Shown piece by piece: positions 29,468 to 37,144 of a stretch of DNA of 64,000 nucleotides. A model generated the notes under the pieces. That model was not told the origin of the DNA and ran no database searches. It was given only the letters and a program-made list of their open reading frames with translations. How positions within the stretch are numbered: the first letter of the stretch is position 1; each line of letters starts with the position of its first letter. The position numbers and the translations under genes were made by a program. Origin of the DNA: Bradyrhizobium sp. LLZ17 (GTDB lineage: Bacteria > Pseudomonadota > Alphaproteobacteria > Rhizobiales > Xanthobacteraceae); assembly GCF_041200145.1 (NCBI RefSeq), contig NZ_CP165734.1, forward strand, positions 6,863,001 through 6,927,000, written 5' to 3'.

Positions 29468-29592
29468 CGTCATGCCCGGGCTTGTCCCGCCTGCGCGGCC
29501 GAGCCGCTTCGTGGAGGCGAAGGCCCGGGCTTCCACGTTCTTGTTGCCGCGGGAAAGATCGTGGATGGCCGGGACAAGCCCGGCCATGACGT
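29468..29592. repeat. Family G palindromic repeat
   Basis: CGTCATGCCCGGGCTTGTCCC and the complementary GGGACAAGCCCGGCCATGAC form long outer arms around an inner hairpin (GCCCGGGCTT). It lies between the LysM gene and the convergent dehydrogenase gene. A half-copy (CCCGGCGAAGGCCGGGAC) is at about 33467-33485. Confidence 0.8.
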
Positions 29593-29602
29593 CAAGTCAA
29601 GA

Positions 29603-30675
29603 TTAAACATTCGACCCGTTGATCGCGTCGATCACGGCGTCGGTCACCTCTTTCGTCGACGCAGTTCCGCCGACGTCGGGTGTCAGCACGCCGGCCGCGC
29701 AGACGCGCTCGACCGCCGCCATCAGCCGCACCGCGGCGTTCTTCTCGCCGAGATGCTCGAGCATCTGCGCGCCGGTCCAGAACGTCGCCACCGGATTGGC
29801 GATACCCTTGCCGGTGATGTCGAACGCCGAGCCGTGGATCGGCTCGAACATCGAGGGAAGCGCCGCTGCGGATCGATGTTGCCGGTCGGCGCCACGCCGA
29901 GGCTGCCCGCCAGCGCACCGGCGAGGTCGGAGAGGATGTCGGCGTGGAGGTTGGTCGCAACGATCGTGTCGAGGCTCTTCGGATGCAGCGTCATGCGCAC
30001 CGTCATGGCGTCGACCAGCATCTTGTCCCAGGCGACGTCAGGGAATTCGGCCGCGACCTCGGCCGCGATCTCGTCCCACATCACCATGCCGTGGCGCTGC
30101 GCGTTCGACTTGGTCACCACGGTCAGGAACTTGCGCGGGCGCGACTGCGCCAGCTTGAATGCATAGCGCATGATCCGCGTCACGCCGACGCGGGTGAACA
30201 CCGCCACTTCGGTGCCGACTTCTTCCGGCAGGCCACGATGAGCGCGGCCGCCCATGCCGGCATATTCGCCTTCCGAATTCTCGCGCACGATCACCCAATC
30301 GAGATCGCCGACGCCGACATTGCGCAGCGGCGAGGCAACGCCCGGGAGGATCTTGGTTGGCCGCACATTGGCGTATTGATCAAAACCCTGGCAGATCGGC
30401 AGGCGCAGGCCCCACAGCGTGATGTGGTCGGGCACGTCGGGCGCCCCGACCGCGCCGAAATAGATCGCGTCAAATTTCTTGAGTTCAGCGAGACCGTCGG
30501 CCGGCATCATCACGCCGTGTTTCTTGTAATAGTCCGAGCCCCAGTCGAACGTCTTGATATTGAAGGCGATATCGCCGCTGCGTTTTGCAAGTGCCTCCAG
30601 CACGCGAATTCCGGCCGAGATGACCTCGGGCCCGATGCCATCAGCGGGAATCGCTGCAATCGAATGGGTGCGCAT
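29603..30675 (-). pseudogene. Tartrate/D-malate dehydrogenase (TtuC/DmlA type), frameshifted
   Basis: This NAD-dependent, decarboxylating dehydrogenase belongs to the isocitrate/isopropylmalate family. Visible motifs are PADGIGPEV, VRENSEGEYAGMGGRAH and the metal/substrate Asp region DAMTVRMTLHP, with LHADILSDLAGALAG. After GNIDPQRRFP the frame as given turns to an Arg/Ser-rich tail ending at 29722. One missing base in CTTCCCTCG (29851-29860 on the plus strand) restores SMFEPIHGSAFDITGKG and ends at TAA 29603-29605 (357 residues). The substrate (D-malate, tartrate or related) is by family only. It is divergent from the aspartate dehydrogenase gene. Confidence 0.86.
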
Positions 30676-30894
30676 GGAAAAGCTCCGTTAGGGATATCAG
30701 TGGGATTGCGTGACGGGTTCGGCGGGCGCGGTCTGCGCCCGCGACAATAGCAGGGTGAGCACGTTGAGAGAACGAGCAGGCCGGCAACGAATTAAGCCCG
30801 TCGGCGGGCTGCCGCTGGCAGCCGTATGCCTGCGCAGCTATGCGCGGGAGACGTGAGGAGCTATGACGTTGGCCTGGACAGAAGGTGCGATGCG

Positions 30895-31719
30895 ATGACC
30901 GGTCAGAAAGCTTCGAACGAATTGCGGGTTGCGATCGCCGGATTGGGCTCGATCGGCAGCAAGATCGCGACTGCGCTCGATCAGGGCATCGAGGGGCTGG
31001 TGCTTTCGGCCGTCGCGGTGCGCGATGCCGCAAAGCATCAGCCTTTCCTGAAAAGCCTTCGCCATCCGCCGCTGGTTTTGCCGATCGAGCAACTCGGCGA
31101 CGTCGCCGATATCGTCGTCGAATGCGCGCCGAGCAGCCAACTGCGCGCGATCGTCGAGCCCGCGGTGAAACGCGGCAAGGCCGCAGTCGTCGTCAGCGTC
31201 GGCGGACTGCTCGACAATTTTGATCTGGTCGATCTCGCCCGCGCCAATGGCGGCCGCATCATGGTGCCGACCGGCGCGCTGATCGGCCTCGATGCGGTCA
31301 ACGCCGCCGCGGTCGGCACCATCCATTCGGTGAAGATGGTCACGCGCAAGCCGATGGACGGGCTGAAGGGCGCGCCGTTCATCGTCCAGAACAATATCGA
31401 CATTGATCATCTGCGCGAGCCGCTCAAGCTGTTCGAGGGCACGGCGCGCGAGGCTGCAAAAGGCTTTCCGGCCAATCTCAATGTCGCGGTGGCGCTGTCG
31501 CTCGCCGGCGTCGGGCCCGATCGCACGCAGGTGGAGATCTGGGCCGACCCGACCGTGACGCGCAATGTTCACCGCATCGAGGTCGAGGCGGATTCCGCGC
31601 GCTTCTCGATGGCCATCGAGAACATCCCGTCCGAAAATCCCAAGACCGGGTTGATCACGGCGCTGTCGGTGATCGCGCTGCTGCGTAAGCAGCGCGCCAC
31701 GCTGTCCGTGGGGACGTGA
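30895..31719 (+). CDS. Aspartate dehydrogenase (NadX-like)
   Basis: The 274-residue NAD(P)-dependent enzyme has a Rossmann motif AGLGSIGSK (residues 15-23) and conserved C-terminal IENIPSENPKTG with GLITALSVIALLR. The family converts L-aspartate to iminoaspartate, feeding NAD synthesis. The frame runs upstream to 30826, but ATG 30895 gives the family-like N-terminus. There is no nadA or nadC near, so a role in NAD synthesis is not shown by context. It is divergent from the tartrate-type dehydrogenase gene. Confidence 0.82.
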   Translation: MTGQKASNELRVAIAGLGSIGSKIATALDQGIEGLVLSAVAVRDAAKHQPFLKSLRHPPLVLPIEQLGDVADIVVECAPSSQLRAIVEPAVKRGKAAVVVSVGGLLDNFDLVDLARANGGRIMVPTGALIGLDAVNAAAVGTIHSVKMVTRKPMDGLKGAPFIVQNNIDIDHLREPLKLFEGTAREAAKGFPANLNVAVALSLAGVGPDRTQVEIWADPTVTRNVHRIEVEADSARFSMAIENIPSENPKTGLITALSVIALLRKQRATLSVGT

Positions 31720-31722
31720 TTC

Positions 31723-33024
31723 TCAAGCGCCGGTGACGCGCCAGATCACGTTGCCGACGTCGTCGGCCATCAGCAGCGATTTATCCGGGCCGATCGCCAC
31801 GCCGACCGGGCGGCCGTAGGACTCTTTCTCGTCCGGCGCCAGGAAGCCCGACAGGATGTCGCGCGCCGGGCCGGAGGGTTTTCCGTTCTCGAACGGGATG
31901 AACACCACCTTGTAGCCGGACAGCGTGCTCCGATTCCATGAGCCATGCTGGCCGATCACCATGCCGTCCGGAAAACCCGGCAACGTGCCCGCCGGCATCC
32001 AGCACAGGCCGAGCGAAGCGGTGTGGCCGCCGAGCGCGTAATCGGGCGTGAGCGCCTTGGCGACCATCGCCGGATCCTGCGGGACGCGATCGTCGACCGT
32101 CTTGCCCCAGTAGCAATAGGGCCAGCCGTAGAAGCCGCCGTCGCGCACCGAGGTGAGATAGTCCGGCGGCGTCTCGTCGCCGAGCCCGTCGCGCTCGTTG
32201 ACGACGGTCCACAGCAGATTCGTGGTTGGCTCCCAGGCCAATCCAACCGGATTGCGCAGACCGCCGGCGAAGATGCGATGGGTGCCGGCCTCGAGATCGA
32301 GCTCGTAGACCGCGGCGCGGCCTTGCTCGACCTCCATGCCCATCTCGGCAATGTTGGTGAGCGAGCCGACGCCGGCATAGAGCTTCTTGCCGTCGGGACT
32401 TGCCAGCAGGCTCCGGGTCCAGTGTCCGCTCGGCTTGAAATTGGTGAGCCGCTTGCCCGGCGCGGTGATGCGGTCGGCATTCGCGACATAGGGAAACGCC
32501 ATCACGCCGTCGGTGTTGCCGACATAAAAGGTGTCGCCGACCAGCGCCATGCCGAACGGCTGGCTCAGGTTTTCCATGAAGGCGCCGCGCATTTCGGCGA
32601 CGCCGTCGCCGTCCTTGTCGCGCAACAGCGTGATGCGGTTGGCGCTGACGCCGAGCGCCGCGGCCCGGCGCATCGTCGCCTGCATCGCGTAGTGAAACAC
32701 GCTCCGCGGGGTGCCTGCGATCTGCGTCGCTTCGGCGATCAGAACGTCGCCATTGGGCAGCACCTCGATCCAGCGCGGGTGGTCGAGGCCGGTGGCGAAC
32801 GCATTGACCTTGAGACCGGGCGCGGCCGTCGGCTTCTGGCCCTCGCTCCAGCCCCGCGCGCTGGGCATCTTCAGGGTCGGCAGCGCCCCTTGCGGCTTTG
32901 CTTCGGGAATCGCCGGCGCCTCGCCCCAGGCCGGGGCGGGCGCGGTCCCCGACAGCTTTCGCCATTGCAGCGCGAGGCCGCCGACGAATGCGACGAATTG
33001 CGCAAAGATGCTGGAAAAAGTCAT
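31723..33024 (-). CDS. PQQ-dependent sugar (sorbosone) dehydrogenase-like protein
   Basis: The 433-residue protein belongs to the glucose/sorbosone dehydrogenase (six-bladed propeller) group. Motifs include GLDHPRWIEVLPNGD, LLRDKDGDGVAE, GLRNPVGLAWEP and GQHGSWNRS. Residues 1-20 are hydrophobic and could be an export or anchor signal, in agreement with periplasmic action on sugars. It ends 3 bases after the aspartate dehydrogenase stop, tail to tail. The precise substrate is unknown; 'sorbosone' is a family label. Confidence 0.85.
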   Translation of the reverse strand: MTFSSIFAQFVAFVGGLALQWRKLSGTAPAPAWGEAPAIPEAKPQGALPTLKMPSARGWSEGQKPTAAPGLKVNAFATGLDHPRWIEVLPNGDVLIAEATQIAGTPRSVFHYAMQATMRRAAALGVSANRITLLRDKDGDGVAEMRGAFMENLSQPFGMALVGDTFYVGNTDGVMAFPYVANADRITAPGKRLTNFKPSGHWTRSLLASPDGKKLYAGVGSLTNIAEMGMEVEQGRAAVYELDLEAGTHRIFAGGLRNPVGLAWEPTTNLLWTVVNERDGLGDETPPDYLTSVRDGGFYGWPYCYWGKTVDDRVPQDPAMVAKALTPDYALGGHTASLGLCWMPAGTLPGFPDGMVIGQHGSWNRSTLSGYKVVFIPFENGKPSGPARDILSGFLAPDEKESYGRPVGVAIGPDKSLLMADDVGNVIWRVTGA

Positions 33025-33148
33025 GAGAGGCCCCTGTTTGCGCGCGCATCCAACTTGGTGGCGACGAAAAGGTCAACCTTCGCGGAACTCAGTGCAGCTT
33101 TATTGTCGTGGAATGGCAGCCGACCGAATTTGCATGGACAGCAGGCGT

Positions 33149-33358
33149 TCAGCGGCCGATCTGCCGCTCCAGCCCGCGCGCCGCGCGAAACTCGTCGAGG
33201 TGATGGATGTTCGGCGCAAGCGCGGCCTCCTTGGACAGGAGATGATAGACCCGCGCGACCACGCGCTGCTTCTGCTTCGTCCGCCCCCGCGGCAGCGCCC
33301 GCGCCTTGCGGACGGCGGTGACCGCGTGCTCGCGAAAATATTCGTAGGCGTCCGACAT
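33149..33358 (-). CDS. Small conserved-type protein of unknown function
   Basis: The 69-residue protein begins MSDAYEYFREHAVTAVRKAR. It is basic, with a pattern of helices (QRVVARVYHLLSKEAALAP) and no membrane segment or signal peptide. The open frame extends upstream to 33490, but the ATG at 33358 gives the compact hydrophilic N-terminus. I do not recognise a family with certainty. Confidence 0.6.
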   Translation of the reverse strand: MSDAYEYFREHAVTAVRKARALPRGRTKQKQRVVARVYHLLSKEAALAPNIHHLDEFRAARGLERQIGR

Positions 33359-33544
33359 GGCTCGATGCTCTGCAGCTATTGCATGCTTCGAGCGGCTAAC
33401 GGGCGAGCGGAGGGGGCGGTTCCTTGTCCGGGAGATGGCTGCGTGCGCGAAAAACTCTCCGTGTCGTCCCGGCGAAGGCCGGGACAACATTGGGAGATGT
33501 GGGCGCTTGCTACGCTCGCAACGGTCGCGCCGTCGCTCCGCGCC
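33359..33544. other. Spacer with a short inverted repeat
   Basis: A hairpin GTCCCGGCGAAGGCCGGGAC lies at about 33466-33485 (half-copy of family G). The rest is featureless. It separates the small protein gene from the methyltransferase gene, both on the minus strand. Confidence 0.45.
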
Positions 33545-34171
33545 TCAGCGCGGCGACAAGAACGGAATGATCATCGGCACTCGGCGGCAATAGGCGCCGT
33601 AGGCATCCTCGCCGAGCTCCTTTGACAGGAACACCTCTTCCATCCGGCCCTTCTGCCACATGCCGAGCGAGATCAGGATGGCGCCGAGGATCGTCGTGAC
33701 CATGCCGATCGCGATGCCGGTGACGAGCATGCCGAAGATCAATCCCGTGTAGATCGGGTGACGCACGATGCCGTAAGGGCCGGTGTCGATGACGCGGTGG
33801 TCTTCCTTGTGAGTGATGGTGTTGGACCAGAATTTTCCGAGATGCAGCCGGCCCCACCAGGCGAAGGCGATGCCGGCGATCGAGAGGATCGCGGCGAAGG
33901 CGATCCCGGTGTTGCCGAGCACCCAGAGCGGCTTCCAGCCCAGGATCTCCGCAACCCACGGTGTGTACAGGATGCCGCCGACCAGGATCGGCAGGCTGTA
34001 GCGCTGCGACTCCAGCGTCATGACCTGCTTCTTGGTCCGGCCCTGCCAGAACGAGGCGCCCACCCAGCTGGCGAGAAAGGCGAGCCAGATCAGCGCCAGC
34101 AGTTCGGTCGGCCAGGCCGTGGTCCAGCCGCCCCAGGCGACGGAGAGAAGTTTGCTGAAATCGAAGGACAT
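33545..34171 (-). CDS. ICMT-like membrane methyltransferase (isoprenylcysteine carboxyl methyltransferase family)
   Basis: The 208-residue integral membrane protein has about five helices and the C-terminal PEMT/ICMT signature GPYGIVRHPIYTGLI, with R/E-rich RMEEVFLSKELGEDAYGAY. Members methylate lipids or small molecules, and the substrate here is unknown. The start at 34171 (MSFDFSKLL) fits the family; the frame continues upstream to 34375 without coding character. It is 31 bases from the epimerase gene on the same strand, so they probably form one operon. Confidence 0.88.
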   Translation of the reverse strand: MSFDFSKLLSVAWGGWTTAWPTELLALIWLAFLASWVGASFWQGRTKKQVMTLESQRYSLPILVGGILYTPWVAEILGWKPLWVLGNTGIAFAAILSIAGIAFAWWGRLHLGKFWSNTITHKEDHRVIDTGPYGIVRHPIYTGLIFGMLVTGIAIGMVTTILGAILISLGMWQKGRMEEVFLSKELGEDAYGAYCRRVPMIIPFLSPR

Positions 34172-34202
34172 GCGGAAAGGTTCTTTGGTTTGGGCGGCGG
34201 CC

Positions 34203-35234
34203 TCAGCTCGCGCGCGAGGACAGCGCGTGATGCTTGATGGCGTCGGAGGGCTGCTGGCCGTTGCGGGCGAGCAGATGGGTGATGGTTTCGTGCAGCACCG
34301 GCTCGATCGGGCGCGGCGCATAGCCGAGCTCGGTGCGCGCCTTGCCGATCGAAAGATCGCTCGCGGCAAGCGCAATGCGCACGCCTTCGGCGGTGCCGTT
34401 CGGCGGCCGGCGCGTGACGTGATCGGAGAGATATTCGAGCAGGATGCCGGAGAACTCGGCGATCCTGCCGGGAACGACGACCGGAAACTGCCGGCGGCCG
34501 CTCATCGCGGACATCATCCTCAGGATCTGGCCGAGCCGGACGCAATCGCCGCCGAGGATGTAGCGCTGGCCGGCGCGGCCGCGCTCCATCGCCAGCACCA
34601 GGCCCATGGCGACGTCGCGGACGTCGACGAGATTGACCAGGAAGTCGAGATGCGGCTGCACCTTCTTCTGCAGGAAGTACCACAGCATCGCGGTCGGCGG
34701 CGTCAGATTGTGGTCGGCGGCGCCGATCGGCATGGTCGGCGTGCCGATCACGAGCGGGAAGCCCGCGGCCGCAGCCTTCGCGGCGTGATGTTCGGCGAGC
34801 GACTTCGAGCGCGTATAGGCGCCGGGCATCGCGTCCGCCGGCTGCAGAGCCTCTTCGGCGGGCGTGCCATTGAGGTTCGAATAGGGAAACAGGATCGATT
34901 CCGTCGAGCAGTGCAGGAAGCGCGACACGCCGCGCTTCATCGCGGATGCGAGCACCACCTCGGTGCCGCGGTAATTGACGTCGTGGAAGGCCTGCTTGTC
35001 GGCGACCCACATGCCGGGCAGGCCGGCGAGATGGTAGACCTGATCGACGCCGGCAACCGCGGCATCGACCGCGCCACTATCCAGCACCGATCCCTGCGCA
35101 TATTCAACGTCCGCGCTCGCCGCGGCCGGCGGCCGGACGTCGAGCACGCGCACCCGCTGCCCACGGGCGCGGAGCGCTTCGACGAGATGCTGTCCGATGA
35201 AACCACTGCCACCGGTAACCAGGACGAGAGTCAT
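34203..35234 (-). CDS. NAD-dependent epimerase/dehydratase family (extended SDR, HpnA-like)
   Basis: The 343-residue extended SDR has VTGGSGFIGQHL (6-17) for NAD(P) binding and the catalytic Y-x3-K as YTRSK. HLAGLPGMW and the structure beyond are like the hopanoid-associated sugar epimerase HpnA and 3-beta-hydroxysteroid dehydrogenase-like proteins. The HpnA label is tentative because no hpn cluster is nearby. It is upstream of the ICMT-like methyltransferase and downstream of a DUF962 membrane protein on the same strand, which hints at a lipid-modifying operon. Confidence 0.85.
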   Translation of the reverse strand: MTLVLVTGGSGFIGQHLVEALRARGQRVRVLDVRPPAAASADVEYAQGSVLDSGAVDAAVAGVDQVYHLAGLPGMWVADKQAFHDVNYRGTEVVLASAMKRGVSRFLHCSTESILFPYSNLNGTPAEEALQPADAMPGAYTRSKSLAEHHAAKAAAAGFPLVIGTPTMPIGAADHNLTPPTAMLWYFLQKKVQPHLDFLVNLVDVRDVAMGLVLAMERGRAGQRYILGGDCVRLGQILRMMSAMSGRRQFPVVVPGRIAEFSGILLEYLSDHVTRRPPNGTAEGVRIALAASDLSIGKARTELGYAPRPIEPVLHETITHLLARNGQQPSDAIKHHALSSRAS

Positions 35235-35263
35235 GAAGAAGGTTTGCTGTTCCGCTCTGGAAG

Positions 35264-35800
35264 CTATCGGGTTGAAAGGGAGCTGGTCGGAAGAGGCGCG
35301 AGAATCGCAGCGAGATCGCGACGAAAACCCAGTGCAATGAATAATTTTGCCATGACGAACATCGGTCCAAGCAGGAAATGGGTGGGGTGGTCGACCATTG
35401 ACGGCTGCCGCTCCTCAAATACCCTGTGGCCGACGATCTGCGATGCGATACCAGACCCGATCAGCACCGCAAAAATCGACCACATGATGGCGAGCGAGAC
35501 CTGATTGCCGATTGCGGTTGCGACCGAAAGCAGCACGATCATCGCCGCGAGGATGCCGAGGCCAATCCCGGCGTCCAGCATCAGCCAATATACCAGCACC
35601 GGCAGGGCCAAAATCACCGCCAGGCTCACCTCGATCCCGAATATCTGGAAATGGACCAGCGTCAGCGGCAGCGTCGCACCGGTGAAGAGCAGGAGAATGC
35701 CGACCACATGCATCACGCAATTCCAGGGATCGCGGTGGTATTCGACATAATCCGCCAGTTGGCGTTGAAAATAGCCAGCCATCTCGGTCTCGTGCAGCAC
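35264..35800 (-). CDS. DUF962 (Mpo1-like) membrane protein
   Basis: The 178-residue protein has four predicted helices and the family patterns YVEYHRDPWNCVMHVVG near the N-terminus and QIVGHRVFEERQPSMVDHP near the C-terminus. Yeast Mpo1 of this family is a 2-hydroxy-fatty-acid dioxygenase with an iron site built from these conserved His residues. An internal Met at 35782 is an alternative start. If the enzymatic role holds in bacteria, it would fit with the epimerase/methyltransferase lipid context, but this is inference. Confidence 0.82.
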   Translation of the reverse strand: MLHETEMAGYFQRQLADYVEYHRDPWNCVMHVVGILLLFTGATLPLTLVHFQIFGIEVSLAVILALPVLVYWLMLDAGIGLGILAAMIVLLSVATAIGNQVSLAIMWSIFAVLIGSGIASQIVGHRVFEERQPSMVDHPTHFLLGPMFVMAKLFIALGFRRDLAAILAPLPTSSLSTR

Positions 35801-35953
35801 AGGGTCGGGAAGGACGAAAACAGGCTATAGCACCGGAGTGGGCAGTGCACAAACCGGCACTATTGTCGCGCAGAACCGTGCTGTCGCGCTGTGAGACAGG
35901 TCACAAAATGGCCGGACTTCAAAGGGTTCCGTCAGGCGCCGAGGCGCGCACGC

Positions 35954-36640
35954 TCAATGTTTCCTGGCGGGCTTTTTCGTCGCGGGCGCGGGTGCCGCAG
36001 CGGGGCGCGCCGGCTCGTCCTCGGGCAGCTTGGCAAAGGTGAGGATTTGCAGCTGGCCATTGACCGCGGAGGTCGGCCGGGCGCGATCGAGCAACTGCTC
36101 CTCGCCCAGCCCGATCGGCTGAAGCCGCTTGGTCGAAATCTTGAACGTGTTCACCAGCACGTCGCGGATCGCGTCCGCCCGGCGCTGGCTCAGGATCGCA
36201 TTGGCCTCTCGTGTCTTCGTATTGGATTCGACATGGCCGACGATCAGGAACGTGTAGGGCAGCAGCGAGGCGTGCACCAGCGCGTCCGCGAGCCGGCCGA
36301 CGGTCTGGTAGGAGTCCGGCTGGATGATCGGCGTGTCGGCGTCGAACTGGATCTGCGCGGTGAAGGTGGGTAGCTTGGCGAGGTCGGGCGCGATCAGCGG
36401 ACGGTTCACCGGCCCCGGATCGTTCTTGATCCTGGCCTTGGCCCGCTCCATCACCTGCTGCTTCAGCGCGGGAATATCGACCTCGGCGGCCTCCTCGAAA
36501 TGATTGAGCTTGCCGACGATGTCGTCGCGGGTCGGCGGAGCCGTCTGCCCGGCTGCGGCGCCCGCGAGCAAAGCAAGACCAAGAAAGCTACCGAGAGCGA
36601 TGCCAATTCGGGAGGTGGTAAGCCCGGTCGCGCGCATCAT
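35954..36640 (-). CDS. OmpA-family C-terminal domain protein
   Basis: The 228-residue protein has a signal peptide (cleavage near AAAGQ, residue about 31) and a C-terminal OmpA-like peptidoglycan-binding domain: IQFDADTPIIQPDSY, LIVGHVESNTKTREAN, LSQRRADAIRDVLVNTF and KRLQPIGLGEEQLLD. A basic Ala/Pro/Lys tail ends the protein. The GH[TV]E variant GHVES is unusual for this domain, where GHTD is common. The start ATG at 36640 overlaps the stop of the upstream Cys-rich gene (ATGA), so the two are co-translated. The length is right for a periplasmic OmpA-like protein. Confidence 0.87.
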   Translation of the reverse strand: MMRATGLTTSRIGIALGSFLGLALLAGAAAGQTAPPTRDDIVGKLNHFEEAAEVDIPALKQQVMERAKARIKNDPGPVNRPLIAPDLAKLPTFTAQIQFDADTPIIQPDSYQTVGRLADALVHASLLPYTFLIVGHVESNTKTREANAILSQRRADAIRDVLVNTFKISTKRLQPIGLGEEQLLDRARPTSAVNGQLQILTFAKLPEDEPARPAAAPAPATKKPARKH

Positions 36641-37053
36641 CGGTATCCCGCGTCGTCGACGGCCTTCAGGCAGTTGTTGCTGATGCCCTTGGGCATCGAG
36701 ACCAGGCAGGGGACCGACTTGCTGGTCTCCTTGGTCGAGCCGCCGCAGATCTTGACGATTTCGCGCTGGCAGGCGTTCGCCACCGTGACGCGGGCGGCGA
36801 CGCGCTTCAGGATGGCGTCGAACGCCGTGAGGTAGTCGGTCTGGCATTGCGGCGACAGCACGTCGCGGTTGCGGGACAGGCACTCCTTCAGCCGGGTCGA
36901 ATCCGGATTGACGCCGCGGCAATTCGCCACGATTTCCGCGCCGCAACTTTTCGCCAGCAGCCCGAGCGAATCGCCAAAGCTCATGGTCTCCGCCGCCGCA
37001 AGCGACGGCATGACCAATGCCAGCAAGATCAGTGTGATGGGGCCCCGAACCAT
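36637..37053 (-). CDS. Secreted cysteine-rich repeat protein
   Basis: The 138-residue protein has a signal peptide (MVRGPITLILLALVMPSLAAA) and two GLG1-type Cys-rich repeats (CRGVNPDSTRLKECLSRN..., CGG...CLVSMPKGISNNC). The paired Cys suggest disulphides in the periplasm. It starts at 37053; the open frame to 37161 is not coding-like. It is translationally coupled to the OmpA-like gene, and together they probably act at the cell wall. Confidence 0.78.
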   Translation of the reverse strand: MVRGPITLILLALVMPSLAAAETMSFGDSLGLLAKSCGAEIVANCRGVNPDSTRLKECLSRNRDVLSPQCQTDYLTAFDAILKRVAARVTVANACQREIVKICGGSTKETSKSVPCLVSMPKGISNNCLKAVDDAGYR

Positions 37054-37109
37054 GGCCGCATCTGATACGGGGAAGTTCGCGATGGTCAAGGGGCGTGGAA
37101 GGAAGAAAC

Positions 37110-37128
37110 TCGGCGGCGTAACGCCGCC
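37110..37128 (-). terminator. Possible hairpin after the helicase gene
   Basis: CGGCGGCG-TAA-CGCCGCCG is an 8-bp perfect stem between the helicase stop (37145) and the Cys-rich gene start. On the minus strand it is followed by AGTTTCTTCC, which is only weakly T-rich, so terminator function is uncertain. Confidence 0.35.
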
Positions 37129-37144
37129 GCAACAGGGCCGGCCC

